From JAJZJT01 sp049964655 (GTDB lineage: Bacteria; Actinomycetota; Acidimicrobiia; Acidimicrobiales; RAAP-2), in the NCBI GenBank assembly GCA_049964655.1, contig JBMFXC010000029.1, positions 1 through 29,240 on the forward strand: a stretch of 29,240 bases of DNA, in the 5' to 3' direction. This document shows, piece after piece, positions 8,443-16,703 of this stretch. The translations under genes were made by a program, and so were the position numbers. Below the pieces are notes generated by a model. That model was not told the DNA's origin and searched no databases. It was given only the letters and a program-made list of their open reading frames with translations. Position 1 is the stretch's first letter. Each line of letters begins with the position of its first letter.

Positions 8443-9098
8443 TGGGACGCGGCCCCCGAGCTGGCCGGCGTCTCCCGCTCGCCGTCGCGGCCGATCACCT
8501 CGTCGATGAAGCCGTACTCACGAGCCTCCTCGGCGGTGAACCAACGGTCGCGGTCCGAGTCGGCCTCGATGCGCTCGACGGGCTGGCCGGTATGGAAGGC
8601 GATGCGCTCGGCCATCATCCGCTTCAGGTAGACGATCTGCTCGGCCTGGATGGCGATGTCGGCGGCTTGGCCCTGCATCTGGCCCGAGGGCTGGTGCATC
8701 AGGATCCGGCTGTGCGGAAGGGCGAACCGCTTGCCGGGCGTACCCGCGCAGAGCAGGAACTGCCCCATGGAAGCGGCCAGGCCGAGGCAGATCGTCCGGA
8801 CGTCGCAGCGCACGTACTGCATGGTGTCGTAGATGGCCAGCCCGTCGGTGACCGAGCCGCCTGGCGAGTTGATGTAGACGGAGATGTCCCGCTCGGGGTC
8901 TTCGGCCTCGAGGAGGATCAGCTGGGAGCAGACCAGGTTGGCCGTGTTCTGGTCGATGGCTGAGCCGATGAAGACGATACGCTCCTTCAGCAGCCGCTGG
9001 AAGATGTCGGAGCCGGGGCCCGACTCCATGGCGGTCCGGGCCACCGGTGCCCCGACCGGACGGCCGCCGACGTCGCCGAGGATGCGCTCGCTGTCCAT
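8439..9098 (-). CDS. clpP: ATP-dependent Clp protease proteolytic subunit
   Basis: A 219-residue, full-length ClpP. The catalytic triad is visible as S110 (LAASMGQF), H135 (LMHQP) and D184 (DRDRWF); SPGGSV (79-83) forms the oxyanion region. The heptameric chamber degrades proteins delivered by ClpX or ClpC. The ATG at 9098 lies 11 nt after the stop of a glycosyltransferase, and the ClpP stop overlaps the permease start as GTGA, so it is embedded in the glycan operon rather than beside tig or clpX. The frame is open upstream to 12857, but that is a high-GC shadow of three glycan genes. Whether this is the organism's main ClpP or an extra copy cannot be decided here. Confidence 0.95.
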   Translation of the reverse strand: MDSERILGDVGGRPVGAPVARTAMESGPGSDIFQRLLKERIVFIGSAIDQNTANLVCSQLILLEAEDPERDISVYINSPGGSVTDGLAIYDTMQYVRCDVRTICLGLAASMGQFLLCAGTPGKRFALPHSRILMHQPSGQMQGQAADIAIQAEQIVYLKRMMAERIAFHTGQPVERIEADSDRDRWFTAEEAREYGFIDEVIGRDGERETPASSGAASQ

Positions 9099-9109
9099 GT
9101 CGGGCGAGC

Positions 9110-10201
9110 CTAGTGGCTGTCGCCCGCCCACAAGGACGCGAGGAGCTCGGCGGCGCGCCCCGCCGCCCCGTCGACCCCCAGCGCTGCCGCCCGCTGCCTG
9201 CCGGCGCTGACCAGGGCCTCCCGGCGACCGCGGTCGGCGACCAGTCCACCGACCGCGGCTGCCACCTGGCGGGGACCAGTGCCCGGCAGGAGGACGGCGG
9301 CGTCGCCCACCACCTCGGGCACCGCGCCAGCCGCCCGGGCCACCACCGGCGTTCCGTGGGCCATGGCCTCGACCAGGGGAACACCGAAGCCCTCGTGCTC
9401 GGAGAGCAGGACCAGCACGTCGGCCGTCCGGTACTCGGCAGCGAGCGCCGGGCCGCTCAGCCCGCTGACGAAGGCCACCGCTTCCTCGAGCCCGAGCGAC
9501 ACGACGTAGCGACGCAGGGCGGCGGCGTAGGCCGGTTCGCTGGGCGACCCGACGATGCGCAGCGAAGCGCCCGGGTCGCCGGTCGCCCGGGCGACATACA
9601 GGGCGGCGATCGTCCGGTGGTGCGCCTTGTTGGGCACCAAGCGACCCACCGACAGCCAGGCGGTGCCGCCGTGGCGGCGACGCCAGGCAGCCACCGCGTC
9701 GGCGTGGACGGCGTCGGGTGCCAGCGGCGGGAACGACGGCGTGGCTACCGGCACCACGGTGGTCCGCCGGTAGCCGGCGGCAGCGAGCTCTGCCTCGTCG
9801 AAGGCAGAGACGGCGATGCCGAGCTCGGCCCGGGTGGCGAGAAGCGCCCGCTCGGCCAGGCAGGCGGTCTGCAGCCGGGTGATCCCGTTCGACCATCGGG
9901 CGAAGGAGGTCGGCGGGGTCACGCTGTGGTAGTTGACCACCAGCCGTTCGGGTCGGGCAGCCAGCCAGCCGGCCAGCGCCGAGGCGGTGGCCAGCTGATA
10001 GACGAGGAGGTCGCCTTCCTCGGCCCGGTCCGCGTAAGCGCGGTACGGGGTCGTCTCGGCGGCGGTGTCCGGGTCGGGATGCTCGGTGTAGATACGACTG
10101 TCCACGCCGGTGGCCACCAGGGCATCGCGCAGGGCACAGGTGTGCTCGCCGACGGCGTCGCGCCGATGGAGCATGGGGACGAACAGGTGGACGCCGCTCA
10201 C
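9110..10201 (-). CDS. Family 4 glycosyltransferase (B-type, YHSVTP)
   Basis: A 363-residue GT4 enzyme. It begins VSGVHLFVPMLHRRDAVGEH, has VVNYHSVTPP (88-97), SVGRLVPNKA (184-193) and the donor-binding E-x7-E in EHEGFGVPLVEAM (E270, E278). The GTG at 10201 overlaps the stop of methyltransferase 2 as GTGA; upstream in-frame sequence is a shadow of that gene. It is related to 12433-13533 and 4993-6078 by the shared Q-x-x-T/S-x-S-x-x-A/W and YH(N/S)(I/V)TP blocks. Expected to act in the cytoplasm on the growing glycan. Substrate unknown. Confidence 0.88.
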   Translation of the reverse strand: MSGVHLFVPMLHRRDAVGEHTCALRDALVATGVDSRIYTEHPDPDTAAETTPYRAYADRAEEGDLLVYQLATASALAGWLAARPERLVVNYHSVTPPTSFARWSNGITRLQTACLAERALLATRAELGIAVSAFDEAELAAAGYRRTTVVPVATPSFPPLAPDAVHADAVAAWRRRHGGTAWLSVGRLVPNKAHHRTIAALYVARATGDPGASLRIVGSPSEPAYAAALRRYVVSLGLEEAVAFVSGLSGPALAAEYRTADVLVLLSEHEGFGVPLVEAMAHGTPVVARAAGAVPEVVGDAAVLLPGTGPRQVAAAVGGLVADRGRREALVSAGRQRAAALGVDGAAGRAAELLASLWAGDSH

Positions 10202-11199
10202 CGGACCCGCCCGACCACAACGTGGGCACCTCCGTCCGGACGCCCGTACGCCGTGACGTCGGCCAGTCCGGCCCGCTCGAAGAGCAGGCACCAGGTGTCC
10301 GGGTGCAACGGGCGACCGGGCAGCAGGTCGCGGGCGGGTGGAGCCAGGGAGGCATCCCAGACGTCCTGTGAGGTCGCCACCACGGCAACGGCCCCACCCG
10401 GTGCCGTCCGTCGGGCCGCTTCTGCGACCACCTCGCAGTCGTCCGCCACCGCCTGGTGGTCGACCCAGCCGACGAGGACGACGGCAGCCAGGGAGTGGTC
10501 CTCCACCTCCGCCAGCACGGCCGGCACGTCGCCGAAGACGGTACGCGCCGAGGGTGGGAGTGACTGGCTCGACCGCCACACCGCGTCACCCGACGGGTCG
10601 ACCCCGACGACGGAGCGTCCTTGACGGGCCAGCGCGGCGACCAGGGTGCCGTCACCGGACTCCCCGACCAGCACGGCACCGGGGGGCAGGGCGTCGGGCT
10701 CCAGCCAGTCGTCGAGGGTGGCGGCCCAGTGGGCCAGGTCGGGCCGGGGAGCGGTGGCCCGGGGGTGGACGTCGAGCTGGAAGGCGGCAAGCGGCTCGGC
10801 GCGTCGCTCGAGGCGCTCGAGGCGGGCCGCCACGTAGCGCAGGGCATCCCAGGCCGCCCCAAGGCGCTCGTCCAGCCGAGCCGACACGGCGTCCGCCGCC
10901 GATCGTGCGTCGGTAGCCAGGGTCTCGGCCAGCACGACCGCCACGTCGCCGACGAACCGCCGGCCGATCCGCGCACTCCGGCCGCGCTCCCACAGGTCGT
11001 CGGGCAGGCCGGGCCACGGGACGGTCGTCGGCGGGGTGGCGTCGGCCAGACGAGCCATCGAGTCGTCGAAGCCCCACCGCAGGGTGCCGACGGGAGCGAG
11101 CCGGTCGAACCCTTCGAGCAGGGCGCGCTCGCCGTCGTCGAGGGCAAGGTCAGGGTCGCCGGCGCCGGCGCCGGGCTCGGGCTCAGGCGGTTCGGGCAT
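10198..11199 (-). CDS. SAM-dependent methyltransferase-like protein 2 (glycan cluster)
   Basis: A 333-residue protein. After an acidic, Pro-rich start and a helical region with coiled-coil character (about 85-135, ending LRYVAARLERLERRAE), residues 173-300 look like a class I Rossmann methyltransferase: motif I is AVLVGESGDGTL (175-186) and the acidic end of strand 2 is VVGVDPSGD (197-205). RPLHPDTWCLLFERAG near the C-terminus matches RPVHPETWEHLLES in the product of 13583-14785, so the two are paralogues. The ATG at 11199 overlaps the end of the upstream glycosyltransferase by 17 nt. Likely O-methylates a sugar of the exported glycan. The target and activity are inferred from context only. 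Confidence 0.7.
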   Translation of the reverse strand: MPEPPEPEPGAGAGDPDLALDDGERALLEGFDRLAPVGTLRWGFDDSMARLADATPPTTVPWPGLPDDLWERGRSARIGRRFVGDVAVVLAETLATDARSAADAVSARLDERLGAAWDALRYVAARLERLERRAEPLAAFQLDVHPRATAPRPDLAHWAATLDDWLEPDALPPGAVLVGESGDGTLVAALARQGRSVVGVDPSGDAVWRSSQSLPPSARTVFGDVPAVLAEVEDHSLAAVVLVGWVDHQAVADDCEVVAEAARRTAPGGAVAVVATSQDVWDASLAPPARDLLPGRPLHPDTWCLLFERAGLADVTAYGRPDGGAHVVVGRVR

Positions 11200-12436
11200 A
11201 GGGTCGGCCCTCCACGACGACCGGCAGGCGGTTGGTGGCCAGCGGCGGGCGTCGGCCTCGGTCCACCGCCGCGTCGAGGAACGCAGTGTAGCGATCGATG
11301 ATGACCGGCCACCGGTAGTTGGCCTCGGCGTAGCAGCGGCCGGCGGCCCCGAGCGATCGACGGAGGCCGGCGTCGGCGACCAGTCGGTCGACCACCGCCT
11401 CGAAGGCCTGGTACGAGCCGAACCACAGCCCACCCCCCGAGCGGGTCACGTGCTCCATGGTGGCAGCGCAGGCGGCGTTCACCACCACCGGGACGCCCAC
11501 CGTCCAGGCCTCGAGGACGACGAGCGAGAAGGACTCGTAAGCGGACGGGTTGACCATGGCCGTCGCCCCGGCCAGGACGTCCCACTTGTCGGCCTCGGAC
11601 ACCGTCCCAGTCACCACGATGTCCGGATGGTCGGGGGCACGGTCGGACACCGGACCGACCAGGGCGAGGGCGAGGTCTCCGGGGTGCCGCTCCTTGTACC
11701 GGGCGAAGAAGGCGGCCAGCATGCCGCATCCCTTGTGCTCGTCGACGCGGCCGAGGTAGCAGAGGTACGGCCGGTCCCCCAGCCCGAGGACCTCTCCCCC
11801 CGGACGTCCGCCCGGCGCCGGGTCGTCGACCCCCAGGCCCAGGACGACCTGGGGCCGTTCGGCCACCGGGTGGACGCGTTCGAGGAGCACCCGTTCGGCC
11901 CGGGTGTGGTACACGAAGCCGTCGACGTCGCGGAAGCTGTGGCGGAAGGCCCGCAAGTAGAGAGCCGGCTCGTCGTGGGCAGCCGGGTGGAGCACCGTGG
12001 GCGCTGGGGAGACGGCGACGGCGTCCACCGTGGTGGCGAACAGGTAGGGGTAGCAGGCCACCACGTCGGCGTCGGTGGAGGCCACCGCGTCGACCAGCTC
12101 CGGGCACTGCGGACCGTTCAGTGCCACCCACCGACGCGCCTCGGTGAGCGTCGCCGCCTGGGGGGCGCCCCGCAGCCGTCCGTCCAGCTCGAAGTACTCG
12201 ACCAAGCGGCGTGCGGCGGTGGGGAACCGTCGCACCGAGACCCCCCGTTCGAGAGACGACCCTGCCTCGAGGGTGTTCTCCCACGTCAGGTGGTCCGAGG
12301 CGCAACTGGTCAACACCTCGACCTCCCAGCCGCCGGCGGCGACGAGCCGCTCGGCGAGCATGCGGGCCGCCGTCTCTGCACCACCGACGATGGCGGCGCC
12401 ATAGCGCGGAGTGACGAAGGTGAGCTTGCGGGTCAC
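11183..12436 (-). CDS. Family 4 glycosyltransferase (A-type, PRYG...GGAE)
   Basis: A 417-residue GT4 enzyme and the closest relative in the window of the protein at 3768-4961. It opens VTRKLTFVTPRYGAAIVGGA, then has WVALNGPQCPELVDA, PTVLHPAAHDEPAL, YLGRVDEHKG in the donor domain and the E-x7-E motif YESFSLVVLEAW. The GTG at 12436 forms a GTGA overlap with the stop of the preceding glycosyltransferase, which decides the start; the frame is open to 13390 only as a shadow. Located directly after a B-type enzyme, as in the downstream pair. It probably transfers a sugar to a lipid-linked intermediate in the cytoplasm. Confidence 0.88.
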   Translation of the reverse strand: MTRKLTFVTPRYGAAIVGGAETAARMLAERLVAAGGWEVEVLTSCASDHLTWENTLEAGSSLERGVSVRRFPTAARRLVEYFELDGRLRGAPQAATLTEARRWVALNGPQCPELVDAVASTDADVVACYPYLFATTVDAVAVSPAPTVLHPAAHDEPALYLRAFRHSFRDVDGFVYHTRAERVLLERVHPVAERPQVVLGLGVDDPAPGGRPGGEVLGLGDRPYLCYLGRVDEHKGCGMLAAFFARYKERHPGDLALALVGPVSDRAPDHPDIVVTGTVSEADKWDVLAGATAMVNPSAYESFSLVVLEAWTVGVPVVVNAACAATMEHVTRSGGGLWFGSYQAFEAVVDRLVADAGLRRSLGAAGRCYAEANYRWPVIIDRYTAFLDAAVDRGRRPPLATNRLPVVVEGRPYARTA

Positions 12437-13533
12437 GCCGCTGTCCTCGGTCCGCAGTGGACGCCGGCGAGCAGTTCGACGTGCTTTTGCCGGACGAGCG
12501 AGGGGGCAAAGGCTCGGAGCTGGTCCGTCCCTGCCTCGGTGAGCACCCTCGCCAGGTCCGGGTCGGCGACGATCCGACCGACCGCAGTGGCCACCGACAC
12601 CGGCCGTCCGTCCCCGACGAGCAGCCCGCCACCCCCGAGCGTCTCGGGGACGGCTCCCGCTGCGATGGCCACGACGGGCAGCCCGAAGTGCATCGCCTCG
12701 AGCAAGGGGATGCAGAACCCTTCGTGCTCCGACTGGCAGACGAACACGTCGGCGTCCGCGTACCAGGCCGCGAGCTGCGCCGGGGTGAGGTCCTCTCCCC
12801 ACTCCACCGCCTCGGCGAGCCCCAGCTCGGCAGCGAAGGCCAGCACCGCCTCGGCATAGGCCGGGGTGATGGCCGATCCGACGAGGCGGAGCCGCGCCCG
12901 GGGGTCCTGGGTACGTCGGAGCCACCACAACGTCTCGACGAGACGGTGCTGGGCCTTGTTGGGCGACAGACGACCCACGAAGAGCATCACCGTGCCGGCG
13001 TCGCGGCCGGCGCGCAGTCGCGCCATCTCGGCCGGGTCCGGTTCCGGGGCGAACCGGGCTGGTTCGACCAGGACGGGGACCACCGCCGGCGTGCAGCAGC
13101 CGAGCTCGACCAGTTCGGCGGCGCTGAACGACGAATTGGCCATGCACAGCGCCGCTCGAGGCACCAGCGCGGCGAGCTGGGCACGTGCCGTGTCGACCTT
13201 GGCGGCGGTGGCCGGCTCCCAGGCTTCGTAGAAGGAGGCCGGGGTGATGTTGTGGTAGAAGAGCACGAGGGGCTCGGGGCGCCCAAGGAGGAAGTCGGCC
13301 ATCGGCGAGCCGGTCGCCACCTGGTAGAGCAGGACGTCGCCGGGCTGGGCCCTTTCGGCGTACTCCTCGAAGTAGCGCGCTTCGGGCCACAGGTCGTCGT
13401 GAGCTGCCTCGACGTAGATCTCCGACGCCCAGCCGGCCTCACGCAGCGCATCCCGCAGGGCGAGGGTATGGGCGCCGGTGGCATCCCGCGGGAGCAGGGC
13501 CGGGACGAACTGATGGACGCCGGTCGGCCTCAC
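12433..13533 (-). CDS. Family 4 glycosyltransferase (B-type, YHNITP)
   Basis: A 366-residue GT4 protein beginning VRPTGVHQFVPALLPRDATG. Diagnostic blocks are LLYQVATGSPMADF, FYHNITPASFYEAW, FVGRLSPNKAQHRL in the donor domain and EHEGFCIPLLEAM with the E-x7-E pair. The GTG at 13533 is chosen where similarity to the other B-type enzymes begins; it lies 49 nt after the stop of methyltransferase 1. The longer in-frame opening (to 13659) is antisense-like, Arg/Ser-rich and overlaps the upstream gene. The stop overlaps the next start as GTGA. Specificity unknown. Confidence 0.88.
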   Translation of the reverse strand: MRPTGVHQFVPALLPRDATGAHTLALRDALREAGWASEIYVEAAHDDLWPEARYFEEYAERAQPGDVLLYQVATGSPMADFLLGRPEPLVLFYHNITPASFYEAWEPATAAKVDTARAQLAALVPRAALCMANSSFSAAELVELGCCTPAVVPVLVEPARFAPEPDPAEMARLRAGRDAGTVMLFVGRLSPNKAQHRLVETLWWLRRTQDPRARLRLVGSAITPAYAEAVLAFAAELGLAEAVEWGEDLTPAQLAAWYADADVFVCQSEHEGFCIPLLEAMHFGLPVVAIAAGAVPETLGGGGLLVGDGRPVSVATAVGRIVADPDLARVLTEAGTDQLRAFAPSLVRQKHVELLAGVHCGPRTAA

Positions 13534-13582
13534 CGCCGCTGCGCCCGGACCCCGCCTTTCCGACGGGCGGCTCGCTCCGGGT

Positions 13583-14785
13583 TCACTTCGCTCGCACCGC
13601 CACGACGACGTAGTCACCGGCCACCGAGGCGAGCGCTTCGACGGCGTCCACGGCGGCATTGACCACGGCGGCCGCCGGCTGGTCGGCAGGGAGCCGCTCG
13701 AGGACGGCAGCGGGGGCGGAGCGCTTCACGGTCCGGACGACCAGGTCCCGGCTCTCAAGGAGGTGCTCCCACGTCTCGGGGTGCACCGGGCGACCCGGAG
13801 CGAGGTCGGCGACCACCGGGCCGACCGACCGTTCCCAGCCCTCGGGCGCGGCCGAGTGGAGGACGAGCACGCCGCCGACGGCCAGGCGGTCCGCCACCAG
13901 GTCGACGAGCCGCAGACGGTCGTTCGGGCGGAGCCACTGGACGGAGCCGTCGAGGACCATGCCGGCCAGCGCCTCGCCGCCGACCACGCCGAGATGGTCG
14001 AGGACCGTTCCTTCACGCACATCGAGCCCCTCGGCCAGCGCCTCCTCGAGGGCGTGCTCGGACGGGTCGAGCCCGTAGGCATCGACGCCGTCGCGGACCA
14101 GGCGTCCCACCAGCGAGCCGTCCCCACAGTCGGCGACGAGGACGCGGCCGACCACGCCGGAGAGGGCCGTGGCCGCCTCGTCGGCCCACCAGCTCGTCCC
14201 CGACGCCGAGGCGACGCGCACGCCTTCGGGGAGATCGGGAGCGCCGAGCGCGTCCACCCGGTCCGAGAGGTCCTCCACCTCCTCGACGACGAGGTGGAAC
14301 AGACGCGACACCGACCAACCGAACTTGACGATCTGGTGGACGATGAAGCCGACGTACCAGCTGATCGCCGAGCGGATCAGGCGCTTGAGGGCGCTCCCCA
14401 CCGCCTTGTTGGACGCCACCGGAACGGCGATGTCGACGAAGGCGCCGGCGTCCACGACTGCCAGCTGCTCGCGCAGACGGTCGGTGCCACGGGCGCTCAT
14501 CGGCGAGAACTCGAGGAAGAGCTCGTCGAGCTGCCGCTCCAGCCCGGCCGGCAGGTCGCCCGACGCCCGACGGCGGGCGACCTCGGCGTCGATGTCGGCC
14601 ATCACCTGGGCCAGGTAGGCGGCTCGTGCCGCGGTGTCGCCGTCTGCCACCGCCGTGGCGGAGCTGGCGCCACCCTCGTCGACGGTCGTGCCAGAGCCGG
14701 ACCCGGTCCCCGGGGGCGCCTGCCCCGGGTGGCTGACGGTGGACGGCTCGTCGAGCGAGGAGGCGTCGTGGGAGGCCGTGGACAT
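13583..14785 (-). CDS. SAM-dependent methyltransferase-like protein 1, first gene of glycan operon
   Basis: A 400-residue protein. Residues 1-50 are low-complexity and probably disordered. An amphipathic or membrane-associated helix with a following heptad-like stretch spans about 130-180 (AISWYVGFIVHQIVKFGWSV, then VVEEVEDLSDRVDAL). The Rossmann domain starts near 212: motif I RVLVADCGDGSL (214-225), acidic residue in AYGLDPSEHAL, then VLHSAAPEGW and RPVHPETWEHLLES. It is a longer paralogue of the 10198-11199 product. A TATAGT box ends 7 nt before the ATG and no Shine-Dalgarno is visible, so a leaderless start is likely. It may methylate the glycan or its chain end; no direct proof in sequence. 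Confidence 0.72.
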   Translation of the reverse strand: MSTASHDASSLDEPSTVSHPGQAPPGTGSGSGTTVDEGGASSATAVADGDTAARAAYLAQVMADIDAEVARRRASGDLPAGLERQLDELFLEFSPMSARGTDRLREQLAVVDAGAFVDIAVPVASNKAVGSALKRLIRSAISWYVGFIVHQIVKFGWSVSRLFHLVVEEVEDLSDRVDALGAPDLPEGVRVASASGTSWWADEAATALSGVVGRVLVADCGDGSLVGRLVRDGVDAYGLDPSEHALEEALAEGLDVREGTVLDHLGVVGGEALAGMVLDGSVQWLRPNDRLRLVDLVADRLAVGGVLVLHSAAPEGWERSVGPVVADLAPGRPVHPETWEHLLESRDLVVRTVKRSAPAAVLERLPADQPAAAVVNAAVDAVEALASVAGDYVVVAVRAK

Positions 14786-14792
14786 CGGGCTG

Positions 14793-14798
14793 ACTATA
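14793..14798 (-). promoter_or_regulatory. Candidate -10 element of the surface-glycan operon (leaderless)
   Basis: TATAGT on the minus strand ends 7 nt before the ATG at 14785, near-ideal geometry for a leaderless actinobacterial transcript. The stretch 17 nt further upstream (TCGGAG) is a poor -35. It is the best promoter-like match seen upstream of the ten minus-strand genes from 14785 down to 3768. Confidence 0.45.
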
Positions 14799-14910
14799 GC
14801 CAGGCCCCCGGTCTCCTCCGACGGCTGCGATCGACCCACGGACCACGAGCGGTCCGGGTCCACGGGCTCTGGCCAGCGACCACGGCGCCGGCGCCGGGCC
14901 GGTGCCGGGC

Positions 14911-14955
14911 GGGAGCGGGAGCGGGAGCCGGTGCCCGGTGCCCGGTGCCCGGTGG
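14911..14955. repeat. Two adjacent short tandem repeats upstream of tRNA-Leu
   Basis: gggagc is repeated three times at 14911-14928, followed by cggtgcc repeated about four times (7-bp unit) at 14929-14955. They lie in the 201-bp gap between the divergent starts of methyltransferase 1 and the tRNA. Apart from these arrays and the promoter box I see nothing else in this gap. Confidence 0.85.
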
Positions 14956-14986
14956 GAGGGATGCCCCGCAGTAGCCTGGGCACGCC

Positions 14987-15068
14987 GCGGGCGTGGCGAA
15001 ATCGGCAGACGCGCCAGGTTTAGGTCCTGGTCCCTTCGGGGGTGGAGGTTCGAGTCCTCTCGCCCGCA
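14987..15068 (+). tRNA. tRNA-Leu (anticodon UAG)
   Basis: GCGGGCG (14987-14993) pairs with CGCCCGC (15061-15067), discriminator A at 15068. The anticodon stem CCAGG/CCTGG encloses the loop TTTAGGT, giving anticodon UAG for CUA codons. A long variable arm (CCC TTC GGG), as expected for class II tRNA-Leu, precedes the T arm GAGG-TTCGAGT-CCTC. The 3' CCA is not encoded (ACCC follows). A weak -10-like TAGCCT lies at 14972-14977. It is convergent with livF. Confidence 0.95.
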
Positions 15069-15117
15069 CCCGTCACCAGCGAAGAACGAGTCGCCCGGCG
15101 CCCCCGACGACCGCAGC

Positions 15118-15870
15118 TCACGGCCTGGCCGTCGACCCGCCGAGGACCAGTTCGTCGAGGCGCTCCTCGGCTCCGGCGACGTCACCGTCGTAGGCGACAC
15201 GGCCCTTGTGGAGCACCACGACGCTGTCCGCGATGGTGAACGCCCGGTTGACGTGCTGTTCGATGAGCACCAGCGCCGTCCCCTCGCTCCGCACCGTCCC
15301 GAGGGCTTCGTAGACCTCGTCGACCACGACAGGGGCGAGCCCGAGCGACAGCTCGTCGACCACCAGGACATCTTGGTGGAGCACCAGCACCCGGGCCAGG
15401 GCGAGCATCCGCTGCTCACCACCCGAGAGCGTGCCGGCAAGCTGTCCCCGGCGCTGGCCGAGCCGCGGGAAGACCTCGTAGGCGCGCGCCAGGGCGCCGG
15501 CCAGCCCGCCGCGCCCGAGCGCCCGCCGGAAGGAAAGGACGAGGTTCTCCTCGACGGTGAGCGACCCGAAGACCGACCGGCCTTCGGTGACGTGGGCAAG
15601 GCCCATGCGGGCGATCTCGAACGCCCGGCGGCGGGTGACGTCGCACCCCTTGAGGACCACCCGTCCGGCTGACGCCGGGACCAGGCCCGAGACGACCCGG
15701 GCCACCGTCGACTTCCCGGCCCCGTTCGCCCCGACGACGGCCACCACGGCAGCGGGTGGGACCGCGAAGCTCACGTCGAACAAGGCACGGTAGGGGCCAT
15801 AGGAGGCGCTCACCCCTTCGAGTGCCAGCACCGGCACCGGCACCGGGACAACGGCGGTTGTCGCGCTCAT
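15118..15870 (-). CDS. livF: Branched-chain-amino-acid-type ABC transporter ATPase LivF
   Basis: A 250-residue ATPase. Walker A is GANGAGKST (47-55), the signature is LSGGEQRMLALARVL, Walker B is VLVVDE and the H-loop is IEQHV. The start of the domain (GVSASYGPYRALFDVSF) and VTEGRSVFGSLTVEENL match LivF rather than LivG. A PVPVPV stretch near the N-terminus comes from a 6-bp ggcacc repeat. The ATG overlaps the livG stop as ATGA. With LivG it drives an importer of the hydrophobic amino acid/amide family. Last gene of the operon, 49 nt from the convergent tRNA. Confidence 0.9.
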   Translation of the reverse strand: MSATTAVVPVPVPVLALEGVSASYGPYRALFDVSFAVPPAAVVAVVGANGAGKSTVARVVSGLVPASAGRVVLKGCDVTRRRAFEIARMGLAHVTEGRSVFGSLTVEENLVLSFRRALGRGGLAGALARAYEVFPRLGQRRGQLAGTLSGGEQRMLALARVLVLHQDVLVVDELSLGLAPVVVDEVYEALGTVRSEGTALVLIEQHVNRAFTIADSVVVLHKGRVAYDGDVAGAEERLDELVLGGSTARP

Positions 15871-16703
15871 GCGCCGGTGCCGAGGTAGGCCCGGCGGACC
15901 TCGGTGTTCGCCAGCACGTCGTCGACCGAGCCCACGGCGATCATCCGGCCGAAGTCGAGGACGCAGAGCCGGTCCACGACCTCCTCGACCAGCTCGAGGT
16001 CGTGCTCGACGAGGACGACGGCCGTCCCCTGGCGTCGACGGACGTCCGCCAAGATGCCGGCCAGGCGCTCCGTCTCGCGCACGTCGAGGCCCGACGACGG
16101 CTCATCGAGCATGAGGAGGCGGGGGGAGCCCATGAGGGCCCGCCCGAGCTCGACCAGGCGGGCGTGTCCCAGGCTCAGGCCGTCCACCAGTCGGTCGGCG
16201 ACGTCCTCCAGACCGAGCAGGGCGAGCATGGAGGCGACGGCAGCCATCTCGTCCTCGGTGGGACCGCCCCGGCGCAACAGGTCGCTCAGATGAGGCCGTC
16301 CGGTGGAGCGGGCCTGGACGGCCACCAGCAGGTGGTCGGCCACCGTCATGCCGTGGAACAGCTCGACCCGCTGGAAGGTGCGGCCGATGCCGAGCCTGCT
16401 CCGACGCCACACGGGGAGACGGTCGATCCTCTTGCCCTCGAAGGTCACCGTGCCGGTGTCGGGGGGGACGACGCCGAGCAGGCAGTTGAACAGGGTGGTC
16501 TTGCCGGCACCGTTCGGGCCGACGATGCCGACGGCTTCGCCAGGAGCGATCTCGAAGTCGAGCTCGCTCAGGGCGACGACACCGCCGAAGGCCTTCGAGA
16601 TGCCCCGGGCCACCAACAGTTCCTCCGCCTCAGGCTCGCTGCCGGCGGACCCCGTCACGGCCGGCTCGCTGCCGACAGGAGCGGTCACGACGGGCTCGGT
16701 CAC
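15867..16703 (-). CDS. livG: Branched-chain-amino-acid-type ABC transporter ATPase LivG
   Basis: A 278-residue ATPase with an unusual N-terminal tail of about 28 residues (TEPVVTAPVGSEP repeats), then the LivG domain: ISKAFGGVVALSELDF, Walker A GPNGAGKTT (62-70), IGRTFQRVELF, signature LSLGHARLVELGRAL, Walker B LLMLDEP, H-loop VEHDL. The phrase GRTFQ is typical of LivG. GTG 16703 overlaps the permease stop as GTGA, which fixes the start; the frame is open further upstream only as a shadow. Partner of LivF on the cytoplasmic face of the fused permease. Confidence 0.9.
   Translation of the reverse strand: MTEPVVTAPVGSEPAVTGSAGSEPEAEELLVARGISKAFGGVVALSELDFEIAPGEAVGIVGPNGAGKTTLFNCLLGVVPPDTGTVTFEGKRIDRLPVWRRSRLGIGRTFQRVELFHGMTVADHLLVAVQARSTGRPHLSDLLRRGGPTEDEMAAVASMLALLGLEDVADRLVDGLSLGHARLVELGRALMGSPRLLMLDEPSSGLDVRETERLAGILADVRRRQGTAVVLVEHDLELVEEVVDRLCVLDFGRMIAVGSVDDVLANTEVRRAYLGTGA

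Noticed and set aside
9099..12857. Very long open frame (over 1200 codons) continuous with and upstream of clpP
   Set aside because: It lies across three genes with clear glycosyltransferase and methyltransferase motifs in other frames, is rich in Arg/Pro/Gly, and has no domain until ClpP begins. High GC removes stop codons.
14987..15117. tRNA-Leu as an integration site for a mobile element
   Set aside because: No integrase or repeated tRNA 3' end appears in the window, and the flanks are ordinary chromosomal operons.
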